Positions 1 to 8,279 of a DNA stretch of 45,867 nucleotides are shown one piece after another. Positions within the stretch are counted from its first letter, which is position 1, and each line of letters begins with the position of its first letter. Position numbers and translations under genes: made by a program. The stretch is from contig CALFAK010000044.1 of NCBI GenBank assembly GCA_937948985.1, positions 1-45,867 on the forward strand, written 5' to 3'. A model generated the notes under the pieces. It searched no databases and was not told the origin of the DNA. It worked only from the letters and a program-made list of their open reading frames with translations. This stretch comes from an uncultured Neomegalonema sp. (GTDB taxonomy: Bacteria; Pseudomonadota; Alphaproteobacteria; Rhodobacterales; Rhodobacteraceae).

Positions 1-773
1 ACCAGTGCGAGGTTTTGGCGGACTTGTGTTCCGGCATCCGGCGCAACGAGCGCCCGGCGCAGGGTGCGTTCTGCGGCATCGAGTTTACCCTCCATCGCAT
101 AGGACAGCCCTAAGTTATTGAGTGCGAACGCGTTGTAGGGCTGGGCTTTCAGCGCGAGTTGGTACTCGGCCTGTGCCATCTGGTGCTTTTCGGCGCGGTC
201 AAAGGCGACGCCCATCGCCGAGTGCAAACGCGCGGCGCGATCCGGCGTCACATCGGGAGCGGCGGCAAGGCGTTCGATCAGCACGACACCATCGCGCAGA
301 CGACCAGAGGCGATCATGGTTTTCGCCAGTTCCTCGGTCAGGTCGGCATGATTTGGGTTGTCACGCAGGGCTTGGCGCAACATACGCTCGGCATCCTCGT
401 GACGGTCAATTGTTCGCAGGTTTGCGGCCATGCGGGTGACATATGTCATGTTGGTCGGCTCAATAGAGGCAAGGTGCGACCAGTGTTTCGCGGCGGTTTC
501 GTATTCACGGTTTTGCTCGGCGAACTGGGCCGCTGACTCAAGGAAGACGACCGGGTTATCCTCTTTGGACAGACCGCTGGGGACCGCGTCGGTTTTCTCG
601 CCCGTGAAGAATTTGGCAAATTGCGATTGTGATGGCGGTTTGGATTTCAGCGGCGATGAGCTGGAAGAGGAGTTCGACCCCATAACCAGCAGCGAGTCGA
701 CCTGTCCGCACCCGGCCATCATGGCGACAAGAGATACTGCCAGCAGTTTTTTCGCGAAAACGGCGCTATGCAT
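1..773 (-). CDS. TPR-repeat lipoprotein, TadD-like (partial)
   Basis: The reading frame stays open from an ATG at 773 to the window edge, giving about 257 residues with the C-terminus missing. The N-terminus is a lipoprotein signal: a charged start, a hydrophobic stretch and the lipobox AMMAGC with the acylated Cys at residue 22, followed by a Ser/Lys/Pro/Gln-rich linker. From about residue 75 helical TPR-like units follow, with typical spacing of Ala, Leu, Tyr and Asn-Pro motifs (for example ALRDNPNHADL and ALNNLGLSYAMEGKLDAAE). This architecture resembles TadD, the outer-membrane-associated TPR lipoprotein of tad/Flp pilus loci, but no other tad gene is visible because the window stops. It could equally be an unrelated TPR lipoprotein. 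The lipoprotein and TPR calls are secure; the TadD assignment is only suggestive. Confidence 0.75.
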   Translation of the reverse strand, partial: MHSAVFAKKLLAVSLVAMMAGCGQVDSLLVMGSNSSSSSSPLKSKPPSQSQFAKFFTGEKTDAVPSGLSKEDNPVVFLESAAQFAEQNREYETAAKHWSHLASIEPTNMTYVTRMAANLRTIDRHEDAERMLRQALRDNPNHADLTEELAKTMIASGRLRDGVVLIERLAAAPDVTPDRAARLHSAMGVAFDRAEKHQMAQAEYQLALKAQPYNAFALNNLGLSYAMEGKLDAAERTLRRALVAPDAGTQVRQNLAL

Positions 774-876
774 CCTGATATTTCCTTGAACCTTGGGGTC
801 GGGCCGATTCATATCGGCGCATTTGCGGAAATAATGGCTCACTAGGGTGACTACCCGGTTAATGAAGGATTTTACG

Positions 877-1281
877 ATGAGCGGTGAATTGGACTTGGGT
901 GCGCTGTTACGAACGGTATCGGCGAGACTGGTCGATGGGGTGTTCGTTTTTGCGACTATACCCGATGATGCCGTGCCCGATGGGATCGCGCCGCGTATGA
1001 TGTTTCGGGAGGCGGAGGGAACGACGCTGATCCTGCGGCAATCGGAGGCGGAGGCCGCCGGATTGGTATATGAGTTCCCGTGCCGGATGATCACGCTGGA
1101 TGTGCATTCATCATTGGAGGCGGTTGGTTTCATTGCGTATATCGCAACCGCGTTGGCTGAAAAAGGGATGGGTGTGAATCCGGTATCGGGTTTTTATCAC
1201 GATCATTTGTTCGTGCCGGACGGACGCGAGCAGGATGCGTTGCGCGTGATCGAACAGATTGCCGCAGATGTCGCAGGTTGA
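877..1281 (+). CDS. ACT domain-containing protein (COG3602/DUF2241 type)
   Basis: A 134-residue soluble protein. I chose the ATG at 877 because AAGGA lies 7 bases upstream and the family begins with a similar MSGE-D-LL motif; upstream in-frame starts at 847 and 862 lack this. Conserved features include FPCRMITLDVHSSLEAVGF and the C-terminal NPVSGFYHDHLFVP segment, both diagnostic of the small ACT-domain proteins common in Alphaproteobacteria. ACT domains usually bind amino acids and act in regulation, but no ligand is known for this group. It stands alone between the divergent lipoprotein and the aminopeptidase, with no enzyme domain attached. Family assignment is firm; the biological role is unknown. 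Confidence 0.8.
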   Translation: MSGELDLGALLRTVSARLVDGVFVFATIPDDAVPDGIAPRMMFREAEGTTLILRQSEAEAAGLVYEFPCRMITLDVHSSLEAVGFIAYIATALAEKGMGVNPVSGFYHDHLFVPDGREQDALRVIEQIAADVAG

Positions 1282-1394
1282 GGCTGTGTCGCGCTGAAAA
1301 GAAAGCCACGCTGTTGGTTTAAATTTACGTGTTAACGCTTTAGGTTCGGCCATACGGCACGATCAATATTCTTTTACCCCGCAGGGAGCCTGCT

Positions 1395-2807
1395 TTGGAT
1401 TTCCATCACGTTACTTTTGCCCCGAATGCGCACGCTGATAAGGCAACGCCGATTAGGGCAATAACATCAGATGTTTTCACCACTTGGATGGAAACCGCGC
1501 CACCCGCGCAATCGGCGTGGGTGCTTGCCAACCGTTTTGAGGCGGGGCGGGGCGACTGGATTGCGATTCCCGGTGACGATGGCCGGATTTCTCTGGTGCT
1601 GTTCGGCATGGGGTCGGGTGGATTGGAGGGGCTGGATTCGCGCATATTCGGCGGACTGCCGCAAAACCTTCCGACGGGCATTTATACGCTGACCGGGCTG
1701 GCATCGGTTGAGGAATACGAGCGCGCGACACTTGGCTGGATGCTGGGGTCATACCAGTTTACGAAATACCGCTCGCAAGGCTCGCTGCCATCGCAATTGC
1801 TTGCCCCAGAGGGCGTGGATGTGGCGCGGGTCGAGCGCCTTGTTGCCGGGGTGACGCTGGCGCGTGATTTGATCAACACGCCAACCGAGGAGATGGGACC
1901 GGCTGATCTGGAAAATGTCGTGCGTGGTGTTGCCGAAGTCTATGGCGGCATTGTGAAAGCCGCCGTGGGCGATGCGTTGCTGGATCAGAATTTCCCGCTC
2001 ATTCATGCGGTTGGCCGTGCGGGATCACAGGAGCCGCGCCTGATCGAGATGCGTTGGGAAGGGCCGGAGGCCGTGAACAGCATCACGCTGGTGGGCAAAG
2101 GTGTGTGCTTTGATACCGGTGGGTTGGACGTCAAGCCATCCGCCGGAATGCTGATCATGAAAAAGGATATGGGCGGGGCCGCGTGTACATTGGCGCTGGC
2201 GCAGATGATTATGGATGCCAATCTGCCTATTAAGCTGCGATTACTGATCCCGGCGGTGGAAAACAGCATATCTTCCAACAGCTTTCGGCCCGGTGACGTA
2301 TTCACGTCACGCAAAGGCATTACGGTTGAGAACCGGAACACTGATGCGGAGGGGCGGCTGGTGTTGGCCGATGCGTTGACAGAGGCGGCGAGTGAGAACC
2401 CCGATCTGATCGTTGATATGGCGACGTTGACGGGGGCCGCACGGGTGGCGCTGGGCGCGGATTTGCCGCCATTCTATTGTTCTAATGATGATCTTGCCGC
2501 TGATATTGTCACGGCTGGTGATGCGATGGGTGACCCGGTTTGGCGCTTGCCGCTGTATGCGGGCTATGAGCGCGATATCCGCTCCAGCATTGCCGATATT
2601 ACGAATGCTCCGGCGGGGGGGATGGCGGGGTCGATCACGGCGGCGCTGTTCCTGCAACGCTTTGTTGAACACGACAGCCCGTGGGTGCATTTTGATATTT
2701 ACGGATGGTGCCAGCGTGCGCGGCCCGGTCGGCCGGAAGGGGGAGAATGTCACGCGGCGATGGCAATGTATAAAGTGATTGAGGACCGTTGTGGTGCAAA
2801 AACCTGA
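1395..2807 (+). CDS. Leucyl aminopeptidase (M17 family)
   Basis: A 470-residue cytoplasmic metallo-aminopeptidase that should release N-terminal amino acids from peptides. The M17 catalytic core is intact: GKGVCFDTGGLDVKPS, MKKDMGGAA and the signature NTDAEGRL (residues 315-322) supply the Lys, Asp and Glu ligands of the two-metal centre. The N-terminal domain is short and divergent, as in the alphaproteobacterial PepB-like branch. The likely start is TTG at 1395, with GGGAG about 6 bases upstream; no closer ATG gives a complete N-terminal domain. Its last codons overlap the start region of the NlpC/P60 gene, so the two are probably cotranscribed and may serve peptide and peptidoglycan-fragment turnover. 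Confidence 0.9.
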   Translation: MDFHHVTFAPNAHADKATPIRAITSDVFTTWMETAPPAQSAWVLANRFEAGRGDWIAIPGDDGRISLVLFGMGSGGLEGLDSRIFGGLPQNLPTGIYTLTGLASVEEYERATLGWMLGSYQFTKYRSQGSLPSQLLAPEGVDVARVERLVAGVTLARDLINTPTEEMGPADLENVVRGVAEVYGGIVKAAVGDALLDQNFPLIHAVGRAGSQEPRLIEMRWEGPEAVNSITLVGKGVCFDTGGLDVKPSAGMLIMKKDMGGAACTLALAQMIMDANLPIKLRLLIPAVENSISSNSFRPGDVFTSRKGITVENRNTDAEGRLVLADALTEAASENPDLIVDMATLTGAARVALGADLPPFYCSNDDLAADIVTAGDAMGDPVWRLPLYAGYERDIRSSIADITNAPAGGMAGSITAALFLQRFVEHDSPWVHFDIYGWCQRARPGRPEGGECHAAMAMYKVIEDRCGAKT

Positions 2808-3630
2808 TCCGCGTCTAACGCCCGCACGGGGCGATGTGGCGGCTGCGGCGCTGAAAGGTAAAGTGGAGGCCGGGCGTTTTGTTGAGCCGCGTCCGATGAC
2901 TGTGGCGGCGGCGGTGGCACCATTGAAGGGGGCGGCTGAACCCTATGGGCCGCTGGATTCCTCGCTGCTGTTCGGGCAGCATTTCGATGTCTATGACACG
3001 CGCGACGGCTGGTCTTGGGGGCAGGCTGTGTCTGATGGCTATGTCGGTTATGTGCCGGAGGCGACGTTGGCGGACGGGGCGTTGCCGTCAAACCACGTGG
3101 TCGCGATGCCGATGACGCATCTTTACGCCGAGCCGAGCATCAAAACCGAACCTGTGGGGATGCTGTTCATGAACTCTGCTGTACAGGTTGAGGCAGAGGA
3201 CGGGGTGTTTGTGCGGCTGCCGGGCGGCTTATACGCGCATCGTTCGCATTTGTCGGATGAAAGCGCTGCGGATTTCGTTGCAATCGCGCGGATGTTTTTG
3301 CACGCGCCTTACCTTTGGGGCGGGAACTCGGTTCAGGGGATCGATTGTTCGGGGTTGGTGCAGGCCGCGCTGATGCGGGCGGGGCGGGACTGCCCGCGCG
3401 ATTCCGATATGCAGGAGGCGATGCCGAGCGTGGCGGTCGATCCCGATGGGCCTTTGCAGAAGGGTGATCTGGTGTTCTGGAAGGGGCATGTTGGGATTAT
3501 GGTCACGGGGGCAAAGCTGCTGCACGCGACGGAGTACACACTCCGCGTGATTGAGGAGCCGTTCAAAGCCGCCCGCAAACGGATCGCGGCGGCGGGGCTT
3601 GAGGTGACGAGTGTAAAGCGGTTGGGGTGA
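2794..3630 (+). CDS. NlpC/P60 family peptidase with SH3 domain
   Basis: About 278 residues. The N-terminal half is SH3-like (DPRLTPARGDVAAAALKG and following), as in bacterial dipeptidyl peptidase VI-type enzymes. The C-terminal half is an NlpC/P60 cysteine peptidase with the triad visible: Cys185 in GIDCSGLVQAAL, His232 in WKGHVGIM and His244 in LLHATEY. Such enzymes cleave peptidoglycan stem peptides, often on recycled muropeptides. There is no signal peptide, so it probably works in the cytoplasm. The start is ambiguous: TTG at 2779 or GTG at 2791 or 2794. GAGGA at 2781-2785 favours one of the GTGs, and family homology begins immediately after. All options overlap the end of the aminopeptidase gene, indicating translational coupling. 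Confidence 0.85.
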   Translation: MQKPDPRLTPARGDVAAAALKGKVEAGRFVEPRPMTVAAAVAPLKGAAEPYGPLDSSLLFGQHFDVYDTRDGWSWGQAVSDGYVGYVPEATLADGALPSNHVVAMPMTHLYAEPSIKTEPVGMLFMNSAVQVEAEDGVFVRLPGGLYAHRSHLSDESAADFVAIARMFLHAPYLWGGNSVQGIDCSGLVQAALMRAGRDCPRDSDMQEAMPSVAVDPDGPLQKGDLVFWKGHVGIMVTGAKLLHATEYTLRVIEEPFKAARKRIAAAGLEVTSVKRLG

Positions 3631-3637
3631 CGGCCTG

Positions 3638-4372
3638 ATGGCAGTGAGACGCAACTGGACAGCGCCTGAGGTGCGAGCGGCTTTGGCGCTTTACCTCGTA
3701 ACGCCCTTCGGTAAGTTTCATAAAACAAACCCTGCCGTGATTTCGCTTGCAGGCAAGATCGGGCGCACCGCGTCTGCGGTTGCCTTGAAGTTGAGCAATC
3801 TTGCCGCATTGGATGACAGCTTGCCCCAAAAAGGCATGGCGAATGCCAGTGCAATGGATCGGGAAGTTTGGGCAGAATTTTTGTCCGACCCAGACTTTGT
3901 GCTGCGGGCGTCCAATGACGCATACCTCCAGCCGGGGGAGTCTTTCGACGGACATAGCCTTCGCGAAGGGACGGACCGGATCGTGGAGACCACCGCGCGG
4001 GCGGGGCAAAGCTATTTTCGCGATATGATCCTGACCTCATACAGCGCGCGCTGTGCCCTGACAGGAATTGAGGAGCCGAAACTGCTGGTGGCGAGTCACA
4101 TTGTCGGATGGGCGGAGGATACCGGACATCGCCTGAATCCGCGCAACGGCATTTGCCTGAACGCGTTGCATGACAAGGCGTTTGACCGGCACCTGATCAC
4201 GTTTGACGAGCGGTTCGAGATGGTGATTTCAGACACAATGCCACGCACAGCGCGGGAGCGTTTAGGCGAGGTCAGGGTGTTGGAGATGCCCGCGCGGTTT
4301 TTGCCGGATCAAAACCTGCTTGAGCGTCATCGTGCGGTATTCCATGATTTGCAGGTCAGCACGGGTGGTTAG
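3638..4372 (+). CDS. HNH endonuclease (putative restriction-type, COG3440-like)
   Basis: A 244-residue protein. The C-terminal half carries an HNH-type nuclease core: SARCALTGI, then LVASHIVGW and NPRNGICLNALHDKAFDRH, with His, Asn and His in the expected order. This pattern is shared with the 'predicted restriction endonuclease' HNH group. The N-terminal part (WTAPEVRAALALY, then TPFGKF and IGRTASAVALKLSN) looks like a helical DNA-recognition module. The gene starts 7 bases after the NlpC/P60 stop. No methyltransferase or specificity gene is adjacent, so a classical restriction-modification pair is not supported; it may be a modification-dependent nuclease or a domesticated enzyme. Fold assignment is strong; target and role are unknown. 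Confidence 0.8.
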   Translation: MAVRRNWTAPEVRAALALYLVTPFGKFHKTNPAVISLAGKIGRTASAVALKLSNLAALDDSLPQKGMANASAMDREVWAEFLSDPDFVLRASNDAYLQPGESFDGHSLREGTDRIVETTARAGQSYFRDMILTSYSARCALTGIEEPKLLVASHIVGWAEDTGHRLNPRNGICLNALHDKAFDRHLITFDERFEMVISDTMPRTARERLGEVRVLEMPARFLPDQNLLERHRAVFHDLQVSTGG

Positions 4373-4514
4373 TATTTTACTGAAGAATGCTAAGCCAAAC
4401 ATCGCTTCACGGTTTTGACAGCAAGATTGAGCGCCGTTGTGGATCGCAATTGATATGATGGTGATCAACGGGCGTTCTTTTGTGGTCCGATCGCTCTGGA
4501 AGAGGGACAGCTTT

Positions 4515-5111
4515 ATGCGCATGACACTCAGACACCGGTTTTCGCTGCGGAAATTTTGCCGTGCTTTCGCGTTGCTCGCATTGCTCAGTCCGACCGTCGC
4601 TTTCGCATGGCAGATTGATGCGTCGCGCAGTGTGGTGACGTTCAGTTATGAGGAGGATGGGAAGGCGCAAAGCGGCACGTTTGACCGTGTCGGTGGCACG
4701 ATCACGCATATCAAAGGCTTTGAGCACAACAGCAAAGCTGATCTGAAAGTTGAAACCGCCAGCCTTGATTTGGGCGATGCTCTGCGCGAGGGGGTTCTGG
4801 CAACAGGGCCGTGGCTGGACAGCGCGGCGCATCCGCACGCGGTGTTCTCGCTGGATCGCCTTAGACCTTTGGGGGGCAATGAATATGAGGCGACAGGCAG
4901 CTTGCGGATTAAAGACAGGACATTGCCGTTCAGCTTTCCGCTGCGTCTGGAAGATAACGGGCAAGAAGCGCGGGTGCGCGGCGGGCTGACCTTTAAGCGA
5001 ACGGATTTCAATCTGCGCGATGTGGTGCTGGAAAGTTTTGTTGCGATTGGCGACACGATCCGTATCGATTTTGACATTCGCGCATTTCAGGGGCGGCATA
5101 CGCGCAGCTGA
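4515..5111 (+). CDS. YceI family periplasmic protein
   Basis: A 198-residue exported protein with a YceI lipocalin-like beta-barrel that in other members binds isoprenoid or other lipids. The start at ATG 4515 is set by AGAGGGA 7 bases upstream and by the signal peptide that follows: a basic region, the hydrophobic ALLALLSPTVAFA and a cleavage site before WQIDASRS. Typical motifs are present (VVTFSYEEDGK near the start, FDRVGG, TASLDLGD, HPHAVFSLDRL, and the terminal DTIRIDFDIRA). It heads a cassette with a Tat-exported transthyretin-like protein and a ferric-reductase-like cytochrome. YceI proteins often accompany b-type cytochromes, which suggests a quinone or redox role, but this is inference. 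Confidence 0.85.
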   Translation: MRMTLRHRFSLRKFCRAFALLALLSPTVAFAWQIDASRSVVTFSYEEDGKAQSGTFDRVGGTITHIKGFEHNSKADLKVETASLDLGDALREGVLATGPWLDSAAHPHAVFSLDRLRPLGGNEYEATGSLRIKDRTLPFSFPLRLEDNGQEARVRGGLTFKRTDFNLRDVVLESFVAIGDTIRIDFDIRAFQGRHTRS

Positions 5112-5199
5112 AAATAATGACAGCCGGGTTTGCCAATTCGCCCGGGCGGCTATCTTATAGGTCATATCGTTATTCCCGATCCTGACAGGAGTTATCGAG

Positions 5200-5679
5200 A
5201 TGAATGCCCCTTTCTATAACCGCCGTTCTTTCCTCGCTGGTGGCGCCGCGCTGTTGAGTGCGCCGATGGGCCTGGTTGCGCAGGCGAGTACCGCATTTGC
5301 GCCGACGCAGACCATGCGCGGGGGGAGCAATAATTACAGCCCCAACGCGCCGATGGTTGAGAAGCTGGGGGAAGGTTTTCTGATGTCCGGTACTGTCCTG
5401 AAAGCGGGAACGGGAGAACCGTTGCAGAATGTGCGCATCCAGATTTGGGCGGCAACGACGCTGGGCGGGGAGCGGGAGCCGCGCAACCACGGCAGTGTTC
5501 TGACCGATGCGCAAGGGGCGTATCGCCTTGAAATGCCGCAGATTGTACCGAATTTCGGCCAAGCGCACGCGCATCTGGCATATGATGATAAAGCCTTCAA
5601 GACCGTCTTCCTGCGCCCCGTAATGGACAGCCCGCGCGATACGAGTTTGCGCGCCGACTTTATCCTCGCGCCGGCCTGA
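5200..5679 (+). CDS. Tat-exported intradiol dioxygenase-like (transthyretin-like) protein
   Basis: A 159-residue protein with a twin-arginine signal (NRRSFLAGG, then a hydrophobic stretch ending near QAS). The mature part is a beta-sandwich resembling the core of intradiol ring-cleavage dioxygenases: GTVLKAGTGEPLQNVRIQIW, VLTDAQGAYRLEMP and the HxH of FGQAHAHLAYDD. The tyrosine iron ligands expected of a genuine intradiol enzyme are not evident, so it may bind metal differently or not be a dioxygenase. AGGAG lies about 9 bases before the ATG. It follows yceI and precedes the membrane cytochrome by 10 bases. The fold is well supported; catalytic activity is not. Confidence 0.75.
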   Translation: MNAPFYNRRSFLAGGAALLSAPMGLVAQASTAFAPTQTMRGGSNNYSPNAPMVEKLGEGFLMSGTVLKAGTGEPLQNVRIQIWAATTLGGEREPRNHGSVLTDAQGAYRLEMPQIVPNFGQAHAHLAYDDKAFKTVFLRPVMDSPRDTSLRADFILAPA

Positions 5680-5689
5680 CGCGGCCCGG

Positions 5690-6295
5690 ATGCGGGGCGT
5701 TTTGATCTGGGCGGCGCTTGCTTGCGCGATGATTGTGCCGTTCGGGGTTGCGGTGGTGAATCCGCTGCTGGCGTATCGTGCGCCTGTCTATATCGCGTCG
5801 GGTTTTGCGGGGATTGCGGCGCTGGCATTGTTGCTGGCGCAGCCGTTATTGGCGGCGGGATATTTGCCGGGGCTGCATCCGGCGCGGGCGAGAAGGGTGC
5901 ATAAGTGGATCGGGATCGGGATTATTGCGGCGGTGGTGCTGCATATCGGCGGGCTTTATCTGACCAGTCCGCCCGATACGATGGATGCGCTATTGTTGGT
6001 CTCGCCGACGCCGTTCTCGGTTTACGGGGTCATCGGGCTGTGGAGTCTTGTACTGACGGGAGTGCTGGTGGCGGTGCGTTTGCGGATGCGGCCCGCCCTG
6101 TGGCGGGTGACGCATAACGTGCTGGCGGCTGTGGTTGTTGGCGCAAGCGTGGTTCATGCGCTGATGATCGAGGGGACGATGGGCGCGGGATCGAAGATTG
6201 TGCTGTGCGCGCTAGTCGTGCTGGCCGGTGCTGTCGCGATAATCCATCTGCGGGTGGTAAAGCCTATGCGGCGGAATAAGGCGAAGGCGGGCTGA
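5690..6295 (+). CDS. Ferric reductase-like transmembrane protein
   Basis: A 201-residue integral membrane protein with about six predicted helices. Four histidines sit in helices in two pairs (RVHKW and LHIGG; THNVL and VVHAL), the arrangement that binds two b hemes in ferric-reductase-like and MsrQ-type proteins. There is no cytoplasmic FAD/NAD domain, so electrons must come from quinol or a partner. It starts 10 bases after the Tat-exported transthyretin-like gene. The order yceI, Tat protein, membrane cytochrome suggests a small periplasmic redox module in which this protein passes electrons across the membrane. A true MsrQ would have msrP beside it, and none is present. Confidence 0.75.
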   Translation: MRGVLIWAALACAMIVPFGVAVVNPLLAYRAPVYIASGFAGIAALALLLAQPLLAAGYLPGLHPARARRVHKWIGIGIIAAVVLHIGGLYLTSPPDTMDALLLVSPTPFSVYGVIGLWSLVLTGVLVAVRLRMRPALWRVTHNVLAAVVVGASVVHALMIEGTMGAGSKIVLCALVVLAGAVAIIHLRVVKPMRRNKAKAG

Positions 6296-6369
6296 AAAAA
6301 ACCGTGCTTTGACCCGACGCTTATCCACCGATAAACCCTTGTACGGGTAATAACAAAAAATGTTTTGGC

Positions 6370-6413
6370 GCGATTTCCGAGTCGCGAAGTGGCCCCACTT
6401 CGCTCGAAATCGC
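6370..6413. repeat. Nested palindrome, copy 1
   Basis: Outer arms GCGATTTC (6370-6377) and GAAATCGC (6406-6413) enclose perfect inner arms GCGAAGTGG (6384-6392) and CCACTTCGC (6395-6403) with a CC loop. It lies between the membrane cytochrome gene and the lytic transglycosylase gene, about 30 bases before the latter's start. No T-tract follows, so it is not a classical terminator. Similar structures occur at 35826-35867 and 39866-39907. Confidence 0.6.
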
Positions 6414-6441
6414 TCGATGCTGAAAACAGGAGACGGGCAGT

Positions 6442-7866
6442 ATGCGTAAGGTTTTGATGAGCGCGCTTTGTGCGCTGGCGATGAGTGGCGGGATCGGTGC
6501 TGCCTATGCACAGTCCGAAACGCCTGAGATCACGCAGGCGCAGGCGTATGAGTTCGAGCGCTGGAAGGCGGATTTCCGAGCTGAGGCGTTGGCGCAAGGG
6601 ATAGCGCCGCAGGTCTATGATAACGCGATGCGCGGCGTGACGCTGAACGCCAAAGTCATCTCGTTGGATGGCCGTCAGCCTGAATTTTCACGGCCCATCT
6701 GGAAATACCTTGAAAGCGCGGTGTCCGAGACGCGGGTGGCGAACGGGCGCAAGAAGCTGGCGGCGATGGGGCCGGTGATGCAAGCGATTCAGCAACGCTA
6801 TGGCGTTGATGCGCAGGTTGTGCTGGGTATTTGGGGGCTGGAGAGCGCTTACGGGGCGTTTTACGGCGATTATTCGGTGATCCGCTCGCTGGCGACGCTG
6901 GCATGGGAAGGGCGGCGCGAGAAGTTCGCCAAGGAGCAGCTGATCTCAGCCCTGCGCATCCTGCAACGCGGCGACATTAGCGCGGAGCGGATGCGCGGGT
7001 CTTGGGCGGGTGCGATGGGACATACGCAGTTCATCCCGACCAGCTTTGAGGCTTATGCGGTTGATTTCACGGGCGACGGGCGGCGCGATATCTGGTCTGA
7101 CGATGCCCATGATGCGTTGGGCAGTGCGGCGAACTACCTGGCGCGGCATGGCTGGCGTCTGGGTGAACCTGCCTATGCGATTGTCCGTGTGCCGCGCAGT
7201 GTCGATTATTTTGAGCTGACCGCGAAAAACAAGAAGCCTGTCAGCTATTGGGCGGGCCGTGGCGTAACGCGGGCGGATGGCGGGCCGTTGCCAAACCTGG
7301 GCGAGGCAGCGATTGTGCTGCCCGCGGGCGCGCGGGGTCCGGCGGTGATGACGTTTCACAATTTCGGGGTGATCCGCAAATATAACAACGCGACCAGCTA
7401 TGCGCTGGGTGTGGCGCATTTGGGTGAACGGATACTGGGCGCGCCGCCGCTGAACCTGTCATGGCCCGAAGACGACCGCCCGCTGGGCCGGACCGAGCGC
7501 AAGACGTTGCAGGAGCGGCTGACGGCGCTGGGGTTTGATACGGATGGTGTTGACGGAATTTTGGGGCCGAACAGCCGCAAAGCGATCCGCAATTTCCAAC
7601 GCTCACGCGGGTTGCCTGCTGATGGCTATGCGTCCGAGGCGCTGCTGACACGGGTGCAGCAGGCGGCAACGGGGACCGAGCCGTTGGGTCGTGGACAAAT
7701 CGCGGCGATCCAGAATGCGCTCAACGCGCGGGGATTTGATGCGGGTGTCGCCGATGGCGTGGCCGGACCGCGCACACGCGCGGCAATTGCGGCATTTCAG
7801 CGGGCCTACGGCTATCAGGTGGACGGGCAGGCGAGTGTGGGATTGTTGGGGGCGTTGGGGGGGTAA
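6442..7866 (+). CDS. Lytic murein transglycosylase with peptidoglycan-binding repeats
   Basis: A 474-residue exported enzyme that should cleave the MurNAc-GlcNAc bond, leaving 1,6-anhydro-muropeptides. A signal peptide ends near residue 23 (AAYAQSE). The MltB-type catalytic domain spans about residues 30-330, with the catalytic Glu134 in GIWGLESAYGAFYGDY and the downstream MGHTQFIPTSF motif. Two peptidoglycan-binding domains follow, at about 345-405 (LTALGFDTDGVDGILGP) and 415-470 (LNARGFDAGVADGVAGP). AGGAGA lies 8 bases before the ATG. No lipobox is visible, so it is probably periplasmic rather than membrane-anchored. It stands as a single gene. Confidence 0.92.
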   Translation: MRKVLMSALCALAMSGGIGAAYAQSETPEITQAQAYEFERWKADFRAEALAQGIAPQVYDNAMRGVTLNAKVISLDGRQPEFSRPIWKYLESAVSETRVANGRKKLAAMGPVMQAIQQRYGVDAQVVLGIWGLESAYGAFYGDYSVIRSLATLAWEGRREKFAKEQLISALRILQRGDISAERMRGSWAGAMGHTQFIPTSFEAYAVDFTGDGRRDIWSDDAHDALGSAANYLARHGWRLGEPAYAIVRVPRSVDYFELTAKNKKPVSYWAGRGVTRADGGPLPNLGEAAIVLPAGARGPAVMTFHNFGVIRKYNNATSYALGVAHLGERILGAPPLNLSWPEDDRPLGRTERKTLQERLTALGFDTDGVDGILGPNSRKAIRNFQRSRGLPADGYASEALLTRVQQAATGTEPLGRGQIAAIQNALNARGFDAGVADGVAGPRTRAAIAAFQRAYGYQVDGQASVGLLGALGG

Positions 7867-7970
7867 AAGGGCGTGATTGCTCGTGAATTTGATGTGTAGC
7901 CACACTAATAGTTTTCTGTATCTGTCGTTCGTGTTAAGTTTCCTCAACATCGGATAAGGGGATATCAGTA

Positions 7971-8276
7971 ATGCAAACAGAAATGATCTCTGAAGCCACA
8001 CGCGGCAAAATTGATGGTATTTTGCGTGGTGAGCTTGCTTCTTATCTCGTAGATGGGCCGCATGGCAGGATCGAATTTCATATAGAAAATGACTCTGACG
8101 GTGATCCGATGATTGTAATCGATGTGCATTATAATCAGCGAGGCGAGCCGTTGTCTGGTGCTAAACTCAACCGTTTGTTGGTGCGCGTTAGGGATGAATT
8201 GCTTCAAACGGGAGATAGCCGTTTTCCACATATCCGGCATCGTTTTGCGAACGGTCAGAGATTTCAGAGGGTTTAA
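7971..8276 (+). CDS. Hypothetical protein, first gene of an AT-rich HEPN pair
   Basis: A 101-residue acidic then basic protein that I do not recognise. It lacks a signal peptide and membrane segments. Predicted features are an amphipathic N-terminus (SEATRGKIDGILRGELASYL), a central strand-rich part with an acidic turn (NDSDGDPMIVIDVHY), a helix (LNRLLVRVRDELLQ) and a basic tail (FPHIRHRFANGQRF). AAGGGG precedes the ATG by about 9 bases. Its stop is 3 bases before the GTG start of the HEPN-like gene, so the two are almost certainly cotranscribed. The acidic segment superficially recalls a minimal nucleotidyltransferase, but the GSxA signature is absent. Role as antitoxin or partner is inference only. 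Confidence 0.6.
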   Translation: MQTEMISEATRGKIDGILRGELASYLVDGPHGRIEFHIENDSDGDPMIVIDVHYNQRGEPLSGAKLNRLLVRVRDELLQTGDSRFPHIRHRFANGQRFQRV

Positions 8277-8279
8277 ATA

